DNA of 64,000 nt from Pseudidiomarina planktonica (GCF_900177775.1 NZ_FXWH01000001.1:992001-1056000), one strand, 5' to 3'. Counted from the first letter of the stretch, positions 9,874 through 19,153 are shown. Notes: generated by a model not told the origin, from the letters alone. Numbers and translations: made by a program.

Positions 9874-10248
9874 ATGTACATGATGTTCAAACACCTCCAC
9901 CTCACTTTTATTGCCATAAGTGTGATATTATTCGTGGTTCGTTTTATTTGGCGTTTGCGCAATTCGCCCAAGCTGCAGCAGAAATGGGTGAAAGTTGTTC
10001 CGCATGTGAATGACACCTTGTTACTTATTAGTGCCATTATGCTGATGATGCAGATTAACCAGTATCCATTCCAAACCCCCTGGGTTACCGACAAGCTAAT
10101 TGGTTTGATTGGTTATATTCTGGCGGGTCTGGTAGCACTAAAAGCCACCACCAAAGTTTGGCAAATCGCCGGTTTTGTAGTGGCAATTGGCTGGCTGGGT
10201 TTTCTGTTTCACGTGGCGCTTAGTAAGCAGTCACTGATATTCGGTTAA
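9874..10248 (+). CDS. sirB2: SirB2-family inner-membrane protein (YchQ)
   Basis: This 124-residue protein consists of about four hydrophobic segments with short loops, as is usual for the SirB2/YchQ family. Its molecular role is not known; the name comes from a Salmonella locus that affected invasion-gene expression. The call rests on the MYMMFKHLHLTFIAISV start, the small size and the conserved position between prmC and sirB1. The ATG at 9874 follows the regulator's stop by six bases, so the two are likely co-transcribed. Confidence 0.85.
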   Translation: MYMMFKHLHLTFIAISVILFVVRFIWRLRNSPKLQQKWVKVVPHVNDTLLLISAIMLMMQINQYPFQTPWVTDKLIGLIGYILAGLVALKATTKVWQIAGFVVAIGWLGFLFHVALSKQSLIFG

Positions 10249-10293
10249 CAGGCCGCAAACAAAGCCGTTTTGTATAAAGAATCATGGAGTTTC

Positions 10294-11097
10294 ATGGGTT
10301 TTTCCTATCTTGAAGATGTTGAGCAGGAAGTACTGCCAACCATAGAAATTATGTGGGAAATCAGCCGGGTTTTTCATAGTGACAGCGATCACTATGTGGC
10401 TGATTTTTATAAAATGATTGGCCAACTGGCTGAACGTTATCAAGATCAAGCTCCGGCTGAGAGGCTGCTTAGCATTTGCGACGCCTTTTATCTGGAACTG
10501 GGCTTTACCGATGCTCCGGAGCCTGTTGCCGGCAGTCGCCGCATTCTTATCGATCGGGTTATATCACTACGTACCGGCTTACCGGTAACCTTGGCATTCT
10601 TGCTTCAGGAAGCCGCCAGTTATGCCGGTTTACAACTCGATATTGTGGACTTCCCAGGCTACCCATTATTGCGTTTTGACGACAACCAGCAGAGTTTGTT
10701 TATTGACCCCATTAACGGTGAAGTCATGGCAGACGACTTATTGCAGCTGCGCTTTGAAGACATGACCGACGACAGTGAAACCTTCTCGTGGGAAATGGTT
10801 GAAGCGACGCCGCAAAAAGCGGTGCTGGTGCGTTATTTAAGTGAACTGAAGCACGCTTTTATTAACGATGAAGATTTTGAACAGGCGCTTATAGTAGTGG
10901 AAATGCTACTGACAGTATTACCTGATGACCCTTACGAAATACGTGATCGTGGCTATGTGTTTGAAGAGCTGGACTGTCAGCACATTGCAGTTGACGATTA
11001 CCAGTATTTTGTCGAACAATGCCCCGATGACCCCAGTGCACAATTGTTGCGCCTACAGCTTGAAGGCTGGGCAGCACCACAACGTGTATTGCATTAA
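10294..11097 (+). CDS. sirB1: SirB1-family protein with transglutaminase-like fold and TPR-like end
   Basis: This is the YchA/SirB1 family, of unknown biochemical function. The region ERLLSICDAFY through GLPVTLAFLLQEAASYAGL (about residues 55-125) is the transglutaminase-like core. The C-terminal part (about 180-267) is made of helices resembling tetratricopeptide repeats, for example EDFEQALIVVEMLLTVLPDD. ATG 10294 (MGFSYLEDVEQE) is chosen because GGAG sits at 10286-10289; the frame is open to a TTG at 10270. As in E. coli it lies between sirB2 and kdsA, although here a transporter-like gene separates it from kdsA. Confidence 0.87.
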   Translation: MGFSYLEDVEQEVLPTIEIMWEISRVFHSDSDHYVADFYKMIGQLAERYQDQAPAERLLSICDAFYLELGFTDAPEPVAGSRRILIDRVISLRTGLPVTLAFLLQEAASYAGLQLDIVDFPGYPLLRFDDNQQSLFIDPINGEVMADDLLQLRFEDMTDDSETFSWEMVEATPQKAVLVRYLSELKHAFINDEDFEQALIVVEMLLTVLPDDPYEIRDRGYVFEELDCQHIAVDDYQYFVEQCPDDPSAQLLRLQLEGWAAPQRVLH

Positions 11098-11149
11098 TAG
11101 TAAAAACAACAATAACTAAAAGCGGGCAAACGCCCATGGAGTAGAAGCC

Positions 11150-12397
11150 GTGGAAACAACACCTCTCATCACCAATGACGGCATTATTTTTGGTCTTCTT
11201 GCTGTTATTCTTGGCGCGATTTTTTACACCAGCCATAGCTCGCACCCAGTCTGGCAAAAAGTATATAAATTCGTTCCGGCGCTACTGTTCTGCTACTTCA
11301 TACCTTCACTGTTAAACACTTTTGGTATTGTCGATGGCAATGCCACCAGCGTTTACCCGCTGGCCATGAACTACTTACTACCAGCTTGTTTAGTGTTGCT
11401 CACCTTAAGCCTGGATTTTAAATCTATTCTGCGGCTTGGCCCCAAAGCACTGATTCTGTTTTTAACAGGTACGCTGGGTATTGTCATTGGCGGGCCCATT
11501 GCTCTACTGATTGTTTCCGCTATTTTCCCGGAAATATTAAATAACGCTGGCCCGAACGATGTTTGGCGCGGCATGACTACTATTGCCGGTAGCTGGATTG
11601 GTGGCGGTGCTAACCAGGCCGCCATGAAAGAAGTATATGAAGTAGGCGGCGAAATTTTCTCGGCCATGGTGACCGTAGATATTATTGTGGCCAACTTATG
11701 GATGGCCGTGCTGCTGTATATGGCAGCCAACAGCAAACGCATTGATACCCGCACCGGTGCCGATGTGAGCGCTATTGAAAATATTAAGCAGCGCATGGAA
11801 ACCTACGAAGCTGAGCATCGTCGTGAAAGCTCGCTACGCGACGTGGTGCTGATTATGGCGGTAGCTTTTGGCGTGGCTGCTATTGGTCACTGGGGCGCGC
11901 AGGTTATAGTGCCCTGGATTAGTGCTAATGCACCGGGCCTGGCTAACTTCAGTCTGGATAAGAGCTTCTTCTGGCTTATTGTTATTGCCACTACCATAGG
12001 TATAGCGCTGTCCTTTACGCCGGTGCGCCGCTTAGAAGGGGTAGGGGCATCGAAGTTTGGCTCGCTGTTTGTGTATATTCTGGTAGCAGCTATTGGCTTG
12101 CACATGGACGTTACCGCTATTATGGACGTACCTAAGTACTTCTTAATTGGTGCCATTTGGATGGCAGTTCATGCTGGTCTGATTTTGTTAGTAGCTAAGC
12201 TGCTGCGCGCCCCGGTATTTTATATGGCGGTGGCCAGTCAGGCGAACGTTGGCGGTGCAGCTTCTGCACCAGTGGTAGCATCAGCATTCCATCCGTCACT
12301 GGCACCTGTAGGTGTGTTGTTGGCGGTACTGGGTTATGCTGTGGGCACCTACATGGCTTATTTATGTGGTCAGATTCTGCGCGTCATTGCAGCTTAA
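11150..12397 (+). CDS. DUF819 (YjcL-like) multi-pass membrane protein
   Basis: The 415-residue protein is dominated by hydrophobic segments with repeated small-residue motifs such as GSWIGGGANQAAMKE (about 145-160) and ASQANVGGAASAPVVAS near the C-terminus. These pseudo-symmetric motifs are typical of the DUF819 family, which resembles secondary transporters; no substrate is known to me. Translation starts at GTG 11150 behind GGAG at 11138-11141. The gene interrupts the sirB1-kdsA adjacency seen in E. coli. The stop codon lies inside the first copy of a 13-base tandem repeat. Confidence 0.8.
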   Translation: METTPLITNDGIIFGLLAVILGAIFYTSHSSHPVWQKVYKFVPALLFCYFIPSLLNTFGIVDGNATSVYPLAMNYLLPACLVLLTLSLDFKSILRLGPKALILFLTGTLGIVIGGPIALLIVSAIFPEILNNAGPNDVWRGMTTIAGSWIGGGANQAAMKEVYEVGGEIFSAMVTVDIIVANLWMAVLLYMAANSKRIDTRTGADVSAIENIKQRMETYEAEHRRESSLRDVVLIMAVAFGVAAIGHWGAQVIVPWISANAPGLANFSLDKSFFWLIVIATTIGIALSFTPVRRLEGVGASKFGSLFVYILVAAIGLHMDVTAIMDVPKYFLIGAIWMAVHAGLILLVAKLLRAPVFYMAVASQANVGGAASAPVVASAFHPSLAPVGVLLAVLGYAVGTYMAYLCGQILRVIAA

Positions 12398-12437
12398 GAA
12401 TGAAGCTTAAGAATGAAGCTTAAGAGTGCAGCTTAAA
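12391..12437 (+). repeat. 13-base tandem repeat across a stop codon, about 3.6 copies
   Basis: AGCTTAAGAATGA occurs at 12391-12403 and again at 12404-12416. A third copy with two changes (AGCTTAAGAGTGC) occupies 12417-12429, and a partial copy runs to 12437. The first copy contains the TAA of the DUF819 gene. Because 13 is not a multiple of three, successive TAA triplets fall in different frames. Each unit contains the palindrome CTTAAG. Confidence 0.9.
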
Positions 12438-12457
12438 CGCCCGGTTTCTTATCGTAA

Positions 12458-13327
<870 letters not shown>

Positions 13328-13355
13328 CTTATTCATTTTGCTAACGGTTTTATTC

Positions 13356-13375
13356 TGGCGCAAGCGCTTGCGCCA
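13356..13375. promoter_or_regulatory. Perfect 20-base palindrome between kdsA and the TetR gene
   Basis: TGGCGCAAGCGCTTGCGCCA is a perfect palindrome with no T run on either side. It lies 29 bases after the kdsA stop and 50 bases before the TetR-family ATG. It could be an operator for a dimeric repressor or a hairpin in a factor-dependent terminator; the sequence alone does not decide. Confidence 0.5.
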
Positions 13376-13394
13376 ATCCCGTCCATACGATAAA

Positions 13395-13410
13395 TTAAAC
13401 ACATGTTTAA
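13395..13410. promoter_or_regulatory. Probable PsrA-type operator
   Basis: TTAAACACATGTTTAA has perfect 6-base arms around ACAT and contains AAAC-N4-GTTT, the shape reported for PsrA sites (G/C AAAC N2-4 GTTT G/C), although the outer bases are T and A. It begins directly after a possible -10 element GATAAA (13389-13394) and ends 15 bases before the TetR-family start codon, a position suited to autorepression. Confidence 0.6.
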
Positions 13411-13425
13411 AATTGGTGTTTAGGT

Positions 13426-14067
13426 ATGGCCGCGAGAATCTCAACAAAAGACAAAATACTAAATGCAGCGGAAGCTTTGTTCGCCGAACATGGCTTTGAG
13501 CAAACCTCGCTGCGTCAAATTACTGCGGATGCCAACGTCAACCTGGCTTCGGTAAACTATCATTTTGGCTCAAAAAAAGCGTTAATTCAGGCGGTTATAG
13601 CACGCTATTCCAGTCTGTTTATGCCGGCTTTAGATGCCAAACTGAAACAACTGCAGTCTCATCCTCAAATTTCTACCCGGGAAGTTTTTGATTGTTTTCG
13701 TGAACCATTACGCGAGTTGGTTCATATCAATAAACGTGGTCCGGCTATTTATTTAAGCCTGCTCGGGTATGCCTACGCAGAAATTCAAGGCCACTTGCGC
13801 CGCTTTACCATGCAGGAATACGGTGATGTGATTTTGCGGCTGGTAACTTTGCTGCATGCGGCAAACCCGCAATTAACCGCCGAAGACGTATTTTGGCGGC
13901 TCCATTTCGTGCTGGGAGCGACAGTGTTTGCGCAAGTGTCCAGCCAGGCTTTGCAGGAAATAGCCAAAGCCGATTTCAATTCGGATGTTAGCGCCGAAGA
14001 TATCATCGACAAACTCATTCCTTTTATTGCGGGCGGGTTAGACGCTCCGCATGAAAACGAAATTTAA
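13426..14067 (+). CDS. psrA: TetR-family repressor, PsrA-like fatty-acid regulator
   Basis: The first 50 or so residues form the TetR helix-turn-helix: ILNAAEALFAEHGFEQTS, then LRQITADANVNLASVNYHFG, where ASVNYHFGSKKAL is the recognition helix and its flank. The remaining helices are the ligand-binding and dimer domain; total length is 213. PsrA proteins bind long-chain acyl ligands and control beta-oxidation genes. Here the evidence is the HTH similarity, the operator-like site just upstream, and fadE starting 40 bases downstream on the same strand. Other TetR subfamilies cannot be excluded. Confidence 0.75.
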   Translation: MAARISTKDKILNAAEALFAEHGFEQTSLRQITADANVNLASVNYHFGSKKALIQAVIARYSSLFMPALDAKLKQLQSHPQISTREVFDCFREPLRELVHINKRGPAIYLSLLGYAYAEIQGHLRRFTMQEYGDVILRLVTLLHAANPQLTAEDVFWRLHFVLGATVFAQVSSQALQEIAKADFNSDVSAEDIIDKLIPFIAGGLDAPHENEI

Positions 14068-14107
14068 GCTACATTTAACTTAGGTTTACTAGGTTCTGGA
14101 GAACACC

Positions 14108-16594
14108 ATGGAAATTATTATTCTACTGCTGGTTGCAGTAATAGTTGTTCTGGCAGTGGGCGATATTCGCCGCAGCCTAATAACGCGACCTTTCTTTAAG
14201 GTTTTTAAGCGTATTCTACCGCCTATGTCTACGACTGAGCGCGAAGCTATGCAAGCCGGCGACGTATGGTGGGATGCTGAACTATTTAGTGGTCGTCCGG
14301 ACTGGGAAACCTTACATAAAGTTCCGGTGCCAACCTTCAGCAAAGAAGAACAACACTTTATTGATAACCAGTTAGAAACCCTAATGGGCATGCTGGACGA
14401 TTTTGATATTGTGCAGGAACGTCACGATCTGCCGGAAGAAGTGTGGAACTACATTCGCAAAGAAAAATTCTTCGCCATGATTATTGGCAAAGAATACGGT
14501 GGTTTAGAATTCAGTGCCGCTGCGAACTCGCACATTGTGTCGCGTATTGCCACCCGATCTATCAGTGCTGCGGTAACCGTTATGGTGCCGAACTCACTAG
14601 GTCCGGGCGAATTACTGACTGAATATGGTACCAAAGAGCAAAAAGACCGTTGGTTACCAACTCTGGCCGACGGCACTGATATTCCATGTTTTGCTTTAAC
14701 AGGTCCGGAAGCGGGTTCTGATGCGGGTGCTATTCCGGATTCAGGCGTTATTTGCAAAGGTAAGCACGAAGGCAAAGAAGTGGTTGGTATTCGTCTGAAC
14801 TGGGACAAGCGTTACATTACGCTGGCTCCAGTAGCCACCGTACTGGGTCTGGCATTTAAGCTGTATGATCCGGACCAGTTAATTGGTGACAAAAAAGAGC
14901 TGGGTATTACCTGCGCGCTTATTCCTACCAGCCATGATGGTGTTGAAACTGGCGAGCGTCACTTCCCGTTGAACCAGGCCTTTATGAACGGTACTACCCG
15001 CGGTAAAGACGTATTCATTCCGCTGGACTGGATTATTGGTGGTGTGGATTACGCCGGTAAAGGCTGGCGGATGCTGGTTGAATGTTTGTCAGCCGGTCGC
15101 GGTATCTCATTACCCGCGGTTGCTGCGGCAACTGGCCACCTGTCACAACGTATGACTGGCGCTTATGCTTATGTGCGTCAGCAGTTCGGATTGCCAATTG
15201 GTAAATTTGAGGGCGTGCAGGAAGCCATGGGCTTCATTGGTGGTCAAAACTACATTATTGAGTCTATGCGTCGCCTTACCGTTGCCGCTTTGTGCGAAGG
15301 TAAAAGCCCATCGGTAGTAACGGCCATGACTAAGTATCACATGACGGAAATGGGCCGTGACGTAATGGACGCAGCCATGGACGTTCACGCCGGTAAAGGT
15401 ATTCAGCTAGGTCCGAAGAACTACCTTGGCCATGGTTACATGGGCGTACCGGTTTCTATTACGGTAGAGGGCGCGAACATTCTAACCCGTAACCTGATGA
15501 TATTTGGTCAGGGCGCCACCCGTTGCCATCCCTATGTTCTGAAAGAAATGGACGCTGCGGCTAATCCTGATGAAGAAGAAGGATTGCGTGAGTTCGATTC
15601 CTTGTTAGTGAAGCATGTTGGCTTTGCTGCCGGTAACTTTTTTATGTCGCTACTGATGGGGCTTACTGGGGCACGCTTTAACAAGAGCCCGGTAAGTGGT
15701 CCAACTGCGCGTTACTATCAACAACTGTCGCGCGTAAGCCGTAACCTGGCCTTAGTGGCTGATATGTCAATGCTTAGCTTAGGTGGTGATTTGAAGCGTA
15801 AGGAAATGATTTCTGCCCGCTTAGGCGATGTGTTGAGCCACCTGTATATGGCGTCGGCGGTACTGAAGCGTTACGAAGACGATGGTCGTCAGGCTGCTGA
15901 CTTACCTTACGTGCAGTATGCCATTGAACATCATTTGCATAAGTGTGGTGAGGCATTTAGGGGCGTGTTTACTAACTTCCCGAATCGCTTTATTGCCTGG
16001 ACCATGCGTCTGGTGACTTATCCGTTTGGTATTCATTTTCACAAAGCGTCAGACGACGTGCTGCAGGCTATTAGCGACAGCATGATGGTAGCTGGTGTGG
16101 CTCGAGATCGTCACACTTTCCTGTGCTATTGGAAAGACGATGCCAACGACGCAACCGGGCATATGGAAAAAGCCTTTTTAGCCATGCTTGAGCACGAAGA
16201 TTTGTACAAGAGCCTACGCAAAGCTGAGAAACGTGGTGACATTGCGCCAGACTTGCATGGTGATGCGCTGGCAGATGCGGCGTTGGAAGCTAAGCTGATT
16301 GATAAGAAAACCGCTGACGCGCTGCGCGAAACCGAAGCACTGCGCATGGGTGCCATTGCGGTAGACAGCTTCAAAGGCGATGCGCTTAGCAAAGGTGAGT
16401 TTGATGTAGTAGATGCGGTACGTCCGCCGGCACCAGCGAAAAAGCCAGCGGCGAAAGCTTCGGCAGCTAAAAAACCGGCTGCTAGTTCGTCAGCTGCAAG
16501 CTCTTCTGCCACTAAGAAACCGGCAGCGAAAAAGCCTGCGGCGAAGAAAACCGCAAGCAAATCTGCAACGACTAAGAAATCGACTGACGATTAA
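14108..16594 (+). CDS. fadE: Acyl-CoA dehydrogenase FadE with a Lys/Ala-rich tail
   Basis: FadE carries out the FAD-dependent first step of fatty-acid beta-oxidation. The N-terminus has a membrane segment (MEIIILLLVAVIVVLAVGD), then the acyl-CoA dehydrogenase domain with CFALTGPEAGSDAG near residue 197 and AGRGISLPAVAAA near 335, and a FadE-type C-terminal domain (about 500-770). From about residue 773 to 828 a low-complexity tail follows, built of KKPAA, KKPAAS and similar units, reminiscent of AlgP or histone H1-like tails and not expected in E. coli FadE (814 residues). It lies 40 bases after the psrA-like gene, with GGAGA before ATG 14108. Its stop overlaps the convergent protease gene by four bases. 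Confidence 0.93.
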   Translation: MEIIILLLVAVIVVLAVGDIRRSLITRPFFKVFKRILPPMSTTEREAMQAGDVWWDAELFSGRPDWETLHKVPVPTFSKEEQHFIDNQLETLMGMLDDFDIVQERHDLPEEVWNYIRKEKFFAMIIGKEYGGLEFSAAANSHIVSRIATRSISAAVTVMVPNSLGPGELLTEYGTKEQKDRWLPTLADGTDIPCFALTGPEAGSDAGAIPDSGVICKGKHEGKEVVGIRLNWDKRYITLAPVATVLGLAFKLYDPDQLIGDKKELGITCALIPTSHDGVETGERHFPLNQAFMNGTTRGKDVFIPLDWIIGGVDYAGKGWRMLVECLSAGRGISLPAVAAATGHLSQRMTGAYAYVRQQFGLPIGKFEGVQEAMGFIGGQNYIIESMRRLTVAALCEGKSPSVVTAMTKYHMTEMGRDVMDAAMDVHAGKGIQLGPKNYLGHGYMGVPVSITVEGANILTRNLMIFGQGATRCHPYVLKEMDAAANPDEEEGLREFDSLLVKHVGFAAGNFFMSLLMGLTGARFNKSPVSGPTARYYQQLSRVSRNLALVADMSMLSLGGDLKRKEMISARLGDVLSHLYMASAVLKRYEDDGRQAADLPYVQYAIEHHLHKCGEAFRGVFTNFPNRFIAWTMRLVTYPFGIHFHKASDDVLQAISDSMMVAGVARDRHTFLCYWKDDANDATGHMEKAFLAMLEHEDLYKSLRKAEKRGDIAPDLHGDALADAALEAKLIDKKTADALRETEALRMGAIAVDSFKGDALSKGEFDVVDAVRPPAPAKKPAAKASAAKKPAASSSAASSSATKKPAAKKPAAKKTASKSATTKKSTDD

Positions 16595-17964
16595 TACTCG
16601 GTGCGCCACTTCTCAATGAGCAGAGGTGGCCGCTTAGTCTGCGAGTCAGAAAGTGTGTCAGCCTGCTCTGCGGGCTGCTGTTTTTCTGCCAGCCCAGCTA
16701 CGGCACTACCACTTGCCGGGCAACTTCCAGTACTAATATACTCGTTTGCTGCGCCTTGCAGCGGATCCAGCGGGTTACCCCAGTCTGCCACAATGGCGTC
16801 TTGTACAGGACAATTTGGTGCTAAGCCGAAGTAGTAACGACCCTGACCCAACGCATTTACCGTTTCAAAATTCACCACAAAGGTGCGTTTGTCACACAAC
16901 TGGGTAACCGATTGGCCAACCGGCTTACCGCAGGTGGTTTCGCCAATAGCCACCACTTCTACAAACGGCCGTAGCGAATTGATCAGTATTTCAGACGACG
17001 AACAGCTAGCTCCGGTAGTTAATACAAACACCCGGTCTAAATCGAGCTGCTGCACGCCATCTACCAGATTGAACAAGCTGGTTTGGTTGCGATTCTGATT
17101 GTTACTATTGAAGTTGTAGGTAACAAACACATTACCCAATACGTTGTTACCTGCAGCCTGGCTGGCCAACTGATTGGCATAGTTAATTAAGCCACCGCCG
17201 TTGTAGCGCACATCAATAATTAAGTCGTCTACGTTGGCGGCTGCCATAATGTCGTAAGCTTCGTTCAAATCTTCGCCGGTACGCTCAATAAAGCTGTCTA
17301 GCACAAAGTAGCCAACCATGCGGTCGTCAACCGAGTAAACTGTGGGTGCAAACACCGTATTGGTTTCTACGTTGTCTTTGGTTACCTGTGCGCTTTGCGT
17401 GGTGCCGTTAGGGCTACGCCATTCCAGTGCTACCGTGGTGCCCACGGTACTGGGGCCCAAGGCCTCGTTCAGGCGGTTTTCTGCAATCAGAGTACTTACC
17501 GGCTCACCAGCAACACTGATTAGCTCGTCGGCGCGTTGCAAGCCGGCCTGGGCAGCAGGAGAGTCGTTGTACACGTAGCGCATGAATACGCGGTTGTCGT
17601 CGGTTATGGCGCTGGAAAAACCAAAGCCAGCAAAAGAAGCATCAACAAAACGTGCCTGGTATTCAGCTTCACTCAGTAAAAAACTGTATCTGTCTTCAGG
17701 CACGCGAATGTTGGCCAGCATGGCATAAACATCGGGGTAGTCGGCTACATCAATGTCGGCAGGCAAGTCGTCGGCCCAAAAATAGTCTTCGTACATGTAG
17801 TCCAGCAGTAACTCTTTTTGCCCCTGCACGCTGCACACGCCCGCACCGCCGCCAGGTGTTGGAGCTACTTCGTCACCACCGCAGGCAGCAAGCAAAATAC
17901 TACTAACCACAACAGCCACCCGGCTGGCGCGGTGTGCAAAAGGTTTTAGGGCAGGTACTGGCAT
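16591..17964 (-). CDS. S41-family (C-terminal processing) protease lipoprotein
   Basis: This is a carboxyl-terminal-processing-type serine peptidase, probably anchored in the envelope. The precursor has a lipoprotein signal ending VVSSILLAAC. A PDZ-like region follows (AQAGLQRADELISVAGEPV, about 140-160). The S41 core contains LIIDVRYNGGGLINYANQLA and TTGASCSSSEILINSL, with the catalytic Ser in the latter. Extra cysteines near the C-terminus may form disulfides. ATG complementary to 17962-17964 is preferred because TGAGA lies just upstream; an in-frame GTG is four codons earlier at 17976. The substrate is unknown. Confidence 0.85.
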   Translation of the reverse strand: MPVPALKPFAHRASRVAVVVSSILLAACGGDEVAPTPGGGAGVCSVQGQKELLLDYMYEDYFWADDLPADIDVADYPDVYAMLANIRVPEDRYSFLLSEAEYQARFVDASFAGFGFSSAITDDNRVFMRYVYNDSPAAQAGLQRADELISVAGEPVSTLIAENRLNEALGPSTVGTTVALEWRSPNGTTQSAQVTKDNVETNTVFAPTVYSVDDRMVGYFVLDSFIERTGEDLNEAYDIMAAANVDDLIIDVRYNGGGLINYANQLASQAAGNNVLGNVFVTYNFNSNNQNRNQTSLFNLVDGVQQLDLDRVFVLTTGASCSSSEILINSLRPFVEVVAIGETTCGKPVGQSVTQLCDKRTFVVNFETVNALGQGRYYFGLAPNCPVQDAIVADWGNPLDPLQGAANEYISTGSCPASGSAVAGLAEKQQPAEQADTLSDSQTKRPPLLIEKWRTEY

Positions 17965-17979
17965 GGCGGATCTCACAAG

Positions 17980-17994
17980 TTAACAGGCTGTTAA
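17980..17994. promoter_or_regulatory. 15-base inverted repeat upstream of the S41 protease gene
   Basis: TTAACAGGCTGTTAA has perfect 7-base arms around a central G. It lies 15 bases upstream of the preferred start codon of the protease gene and could be an operator. No matching repressor is evident nearby. Confidence 0.3.
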
Positions 17995-18132
17995 TGAATG
18001 ATTCTAGCAGAACTTAGCCATTGTTAGTCCAGCACAAATTTTTCTCGGGTGACGAACGCGCGCAAATTTGGCAAACTGCATGCCGTTTCGTGTTCCCGAA
18101 CACTGTTTTTAACTGCCAAAGAAGAGCGTGCT

Positions 18133-19146
18133 ATGACCGCAGTAATGGTTGACTTGCAAGGTCCAGAACTAAATGCTGAAGAGCGTGAATTGTTATCGCA
18201 TCCGGCGGTGGGTGGCGTTATTTATTTTACCCGCAACTATGAAAACCCGGAGCAAATGACCGAATTGGTGCGCCAAACGCGTGCCGCTGCGCGTAACCCG
18301 TTGATTCTGGCGGTTGATCATGAAGGTGGGCGGGTACAAAGGTTTCGTGATGGCTTTTCGGCTATTCCAGCTATGTACAAAATTGGTGACCAGGCTGCCG
18401 ATCAGGCTCAGGCGCAACAGTGGGCGCAGGAACTAGCTTGGTTAATGGCCACCGAAGTGCAGGCGCTGGACATCGACATTAGCTTTGCCCCGGTGCTGGA
18501 TATTAAAGGCGTAAGTGCCGTTATTGGTGATCGCGCCTTTGGTGACGATGCCGCTGCCATAGTACCTATTGCCCGCGCCTTTATTCGCGGTATGCATCAG
18601 GCTGGCATGAAAACCACCGGCAAGCACTTTCCCGGCCATGGCTCGGTAGTAGCTGATTCACATTTTGATATTCCGGTAGACGAGCGCAGTTGGGACGAAA
18701 TCAACGCGGTAGATATACCTGCATTTGCCGAACTGGCGACCTGTCTGGACGCCATTATGCCTGCGCATGTGATTTACCCTGAGCTATGCAAGCACCCGGC
18801 TGGCTTCTCACGTTTCTGGTTACAGGACGTGCTGCGCAAACAATTAGGTTTTCAGGGTGTTATTTTCAGTGATGATTTAGCTATGGCAGGCGCTAAAGTT
18901 GCGGGCAGCATGAGCGACCGCGCACATGCGGCGTTAGAAGCCGGCTGCGACATGGTATTAGCCTGTAATGATCGCCAGGGTGCTATTGAAGTAATTGAAG
19001 CTGTACAGCCGCTGGTAGAGCAGGGCAAGTTATGTGGTGACAAAGCCTACCGTGCGCTGGCCAAGCCAGCAGCATTGCCGCTGGCTACCTTGCGTAACCA
19101 TCCGCGCTGGCATGGTGCGCAGAAAATTATTGAATCGTTAAAATAA
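18133..19146 (+). CDS. nagZ: Beta-N-acetylhexosaminidase NagZ
   Basis: NagZ is a cytoplasmic family-3 glycoside hydrolase that removes N-acetylglucosamine from anhydromuropeptides during peptidoglycan recycling. ILAVDHEGGRVQRF lies near residue 62 and the family signature GKHFPGHGSVVADSHFD near 160-176, which includes the flexible catalytic loop; FSDDLAMAGAK near 245 holds the nucleophile Asp. ATG 18133 (MTAVMVDLQG) gives 337 residues, the normal length; an open frame continues upstream to 18049 but is not needed. GAAGAG at 18121-18126 is a possible ribosome-binding site. The gene converges on queC. Confidence 0.94.
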   Translation: MTAVMVDLQGPELNAEERELLSHPAVGGVIYFTRNYENPEQMTELVRQTRAAARNPLILAVDHEGGRVQRFRDGFSAIPAMYKIGDQAADQAQAQQWAQELAWLMATEVQALDIDISFAPVLDIKGVSAVIGDRAFGDDAAAIVPIARAFIRGMHQAGMKTTGKHFPGHGSVVADSHFDIPVDERSWDEINAVDIPAFAELATCLDAIMPAHVIYPELCKHPAGFSRFWLQDVLRKQLGFQGVIFSDDLAMAGAKVAGSMSDRAHAALEAGCDMVLACNDRQGAIEVIEAVQPLVEQGKLCGDKAYRALAKPAALPLATLRNHPRWHGAQKIIESLK

Positions 19147-19153
19147 GCTGGGA

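Noticed and set aside
11123-11134. Small hairpin GGGC-AAAC-GCCC before the DUF819 gene
   Set aside because: Only four base pairs and no T run, too weak to call.
10889-11257. Minus-strand open frame of 122 codons across the sirB1 end
   Set aside because: It overlaps two real genes, has no family likeness and no ribosome-binding site.
11371-11796. Minus-strand open frame of 141 codons inside the DUF819 gene
   Set aside because: It lies wholly within a convincing membrane-protein gene on the other strand and shows no motif or start signal.
16126-16560. Open frame of 144 codons on the minus strand, Ala/Phe-rich
   Set aside because: It is the antisense of the Lys/Ala tail of FadE; its composition follows from the repeat and it has no ribosome-binding site.
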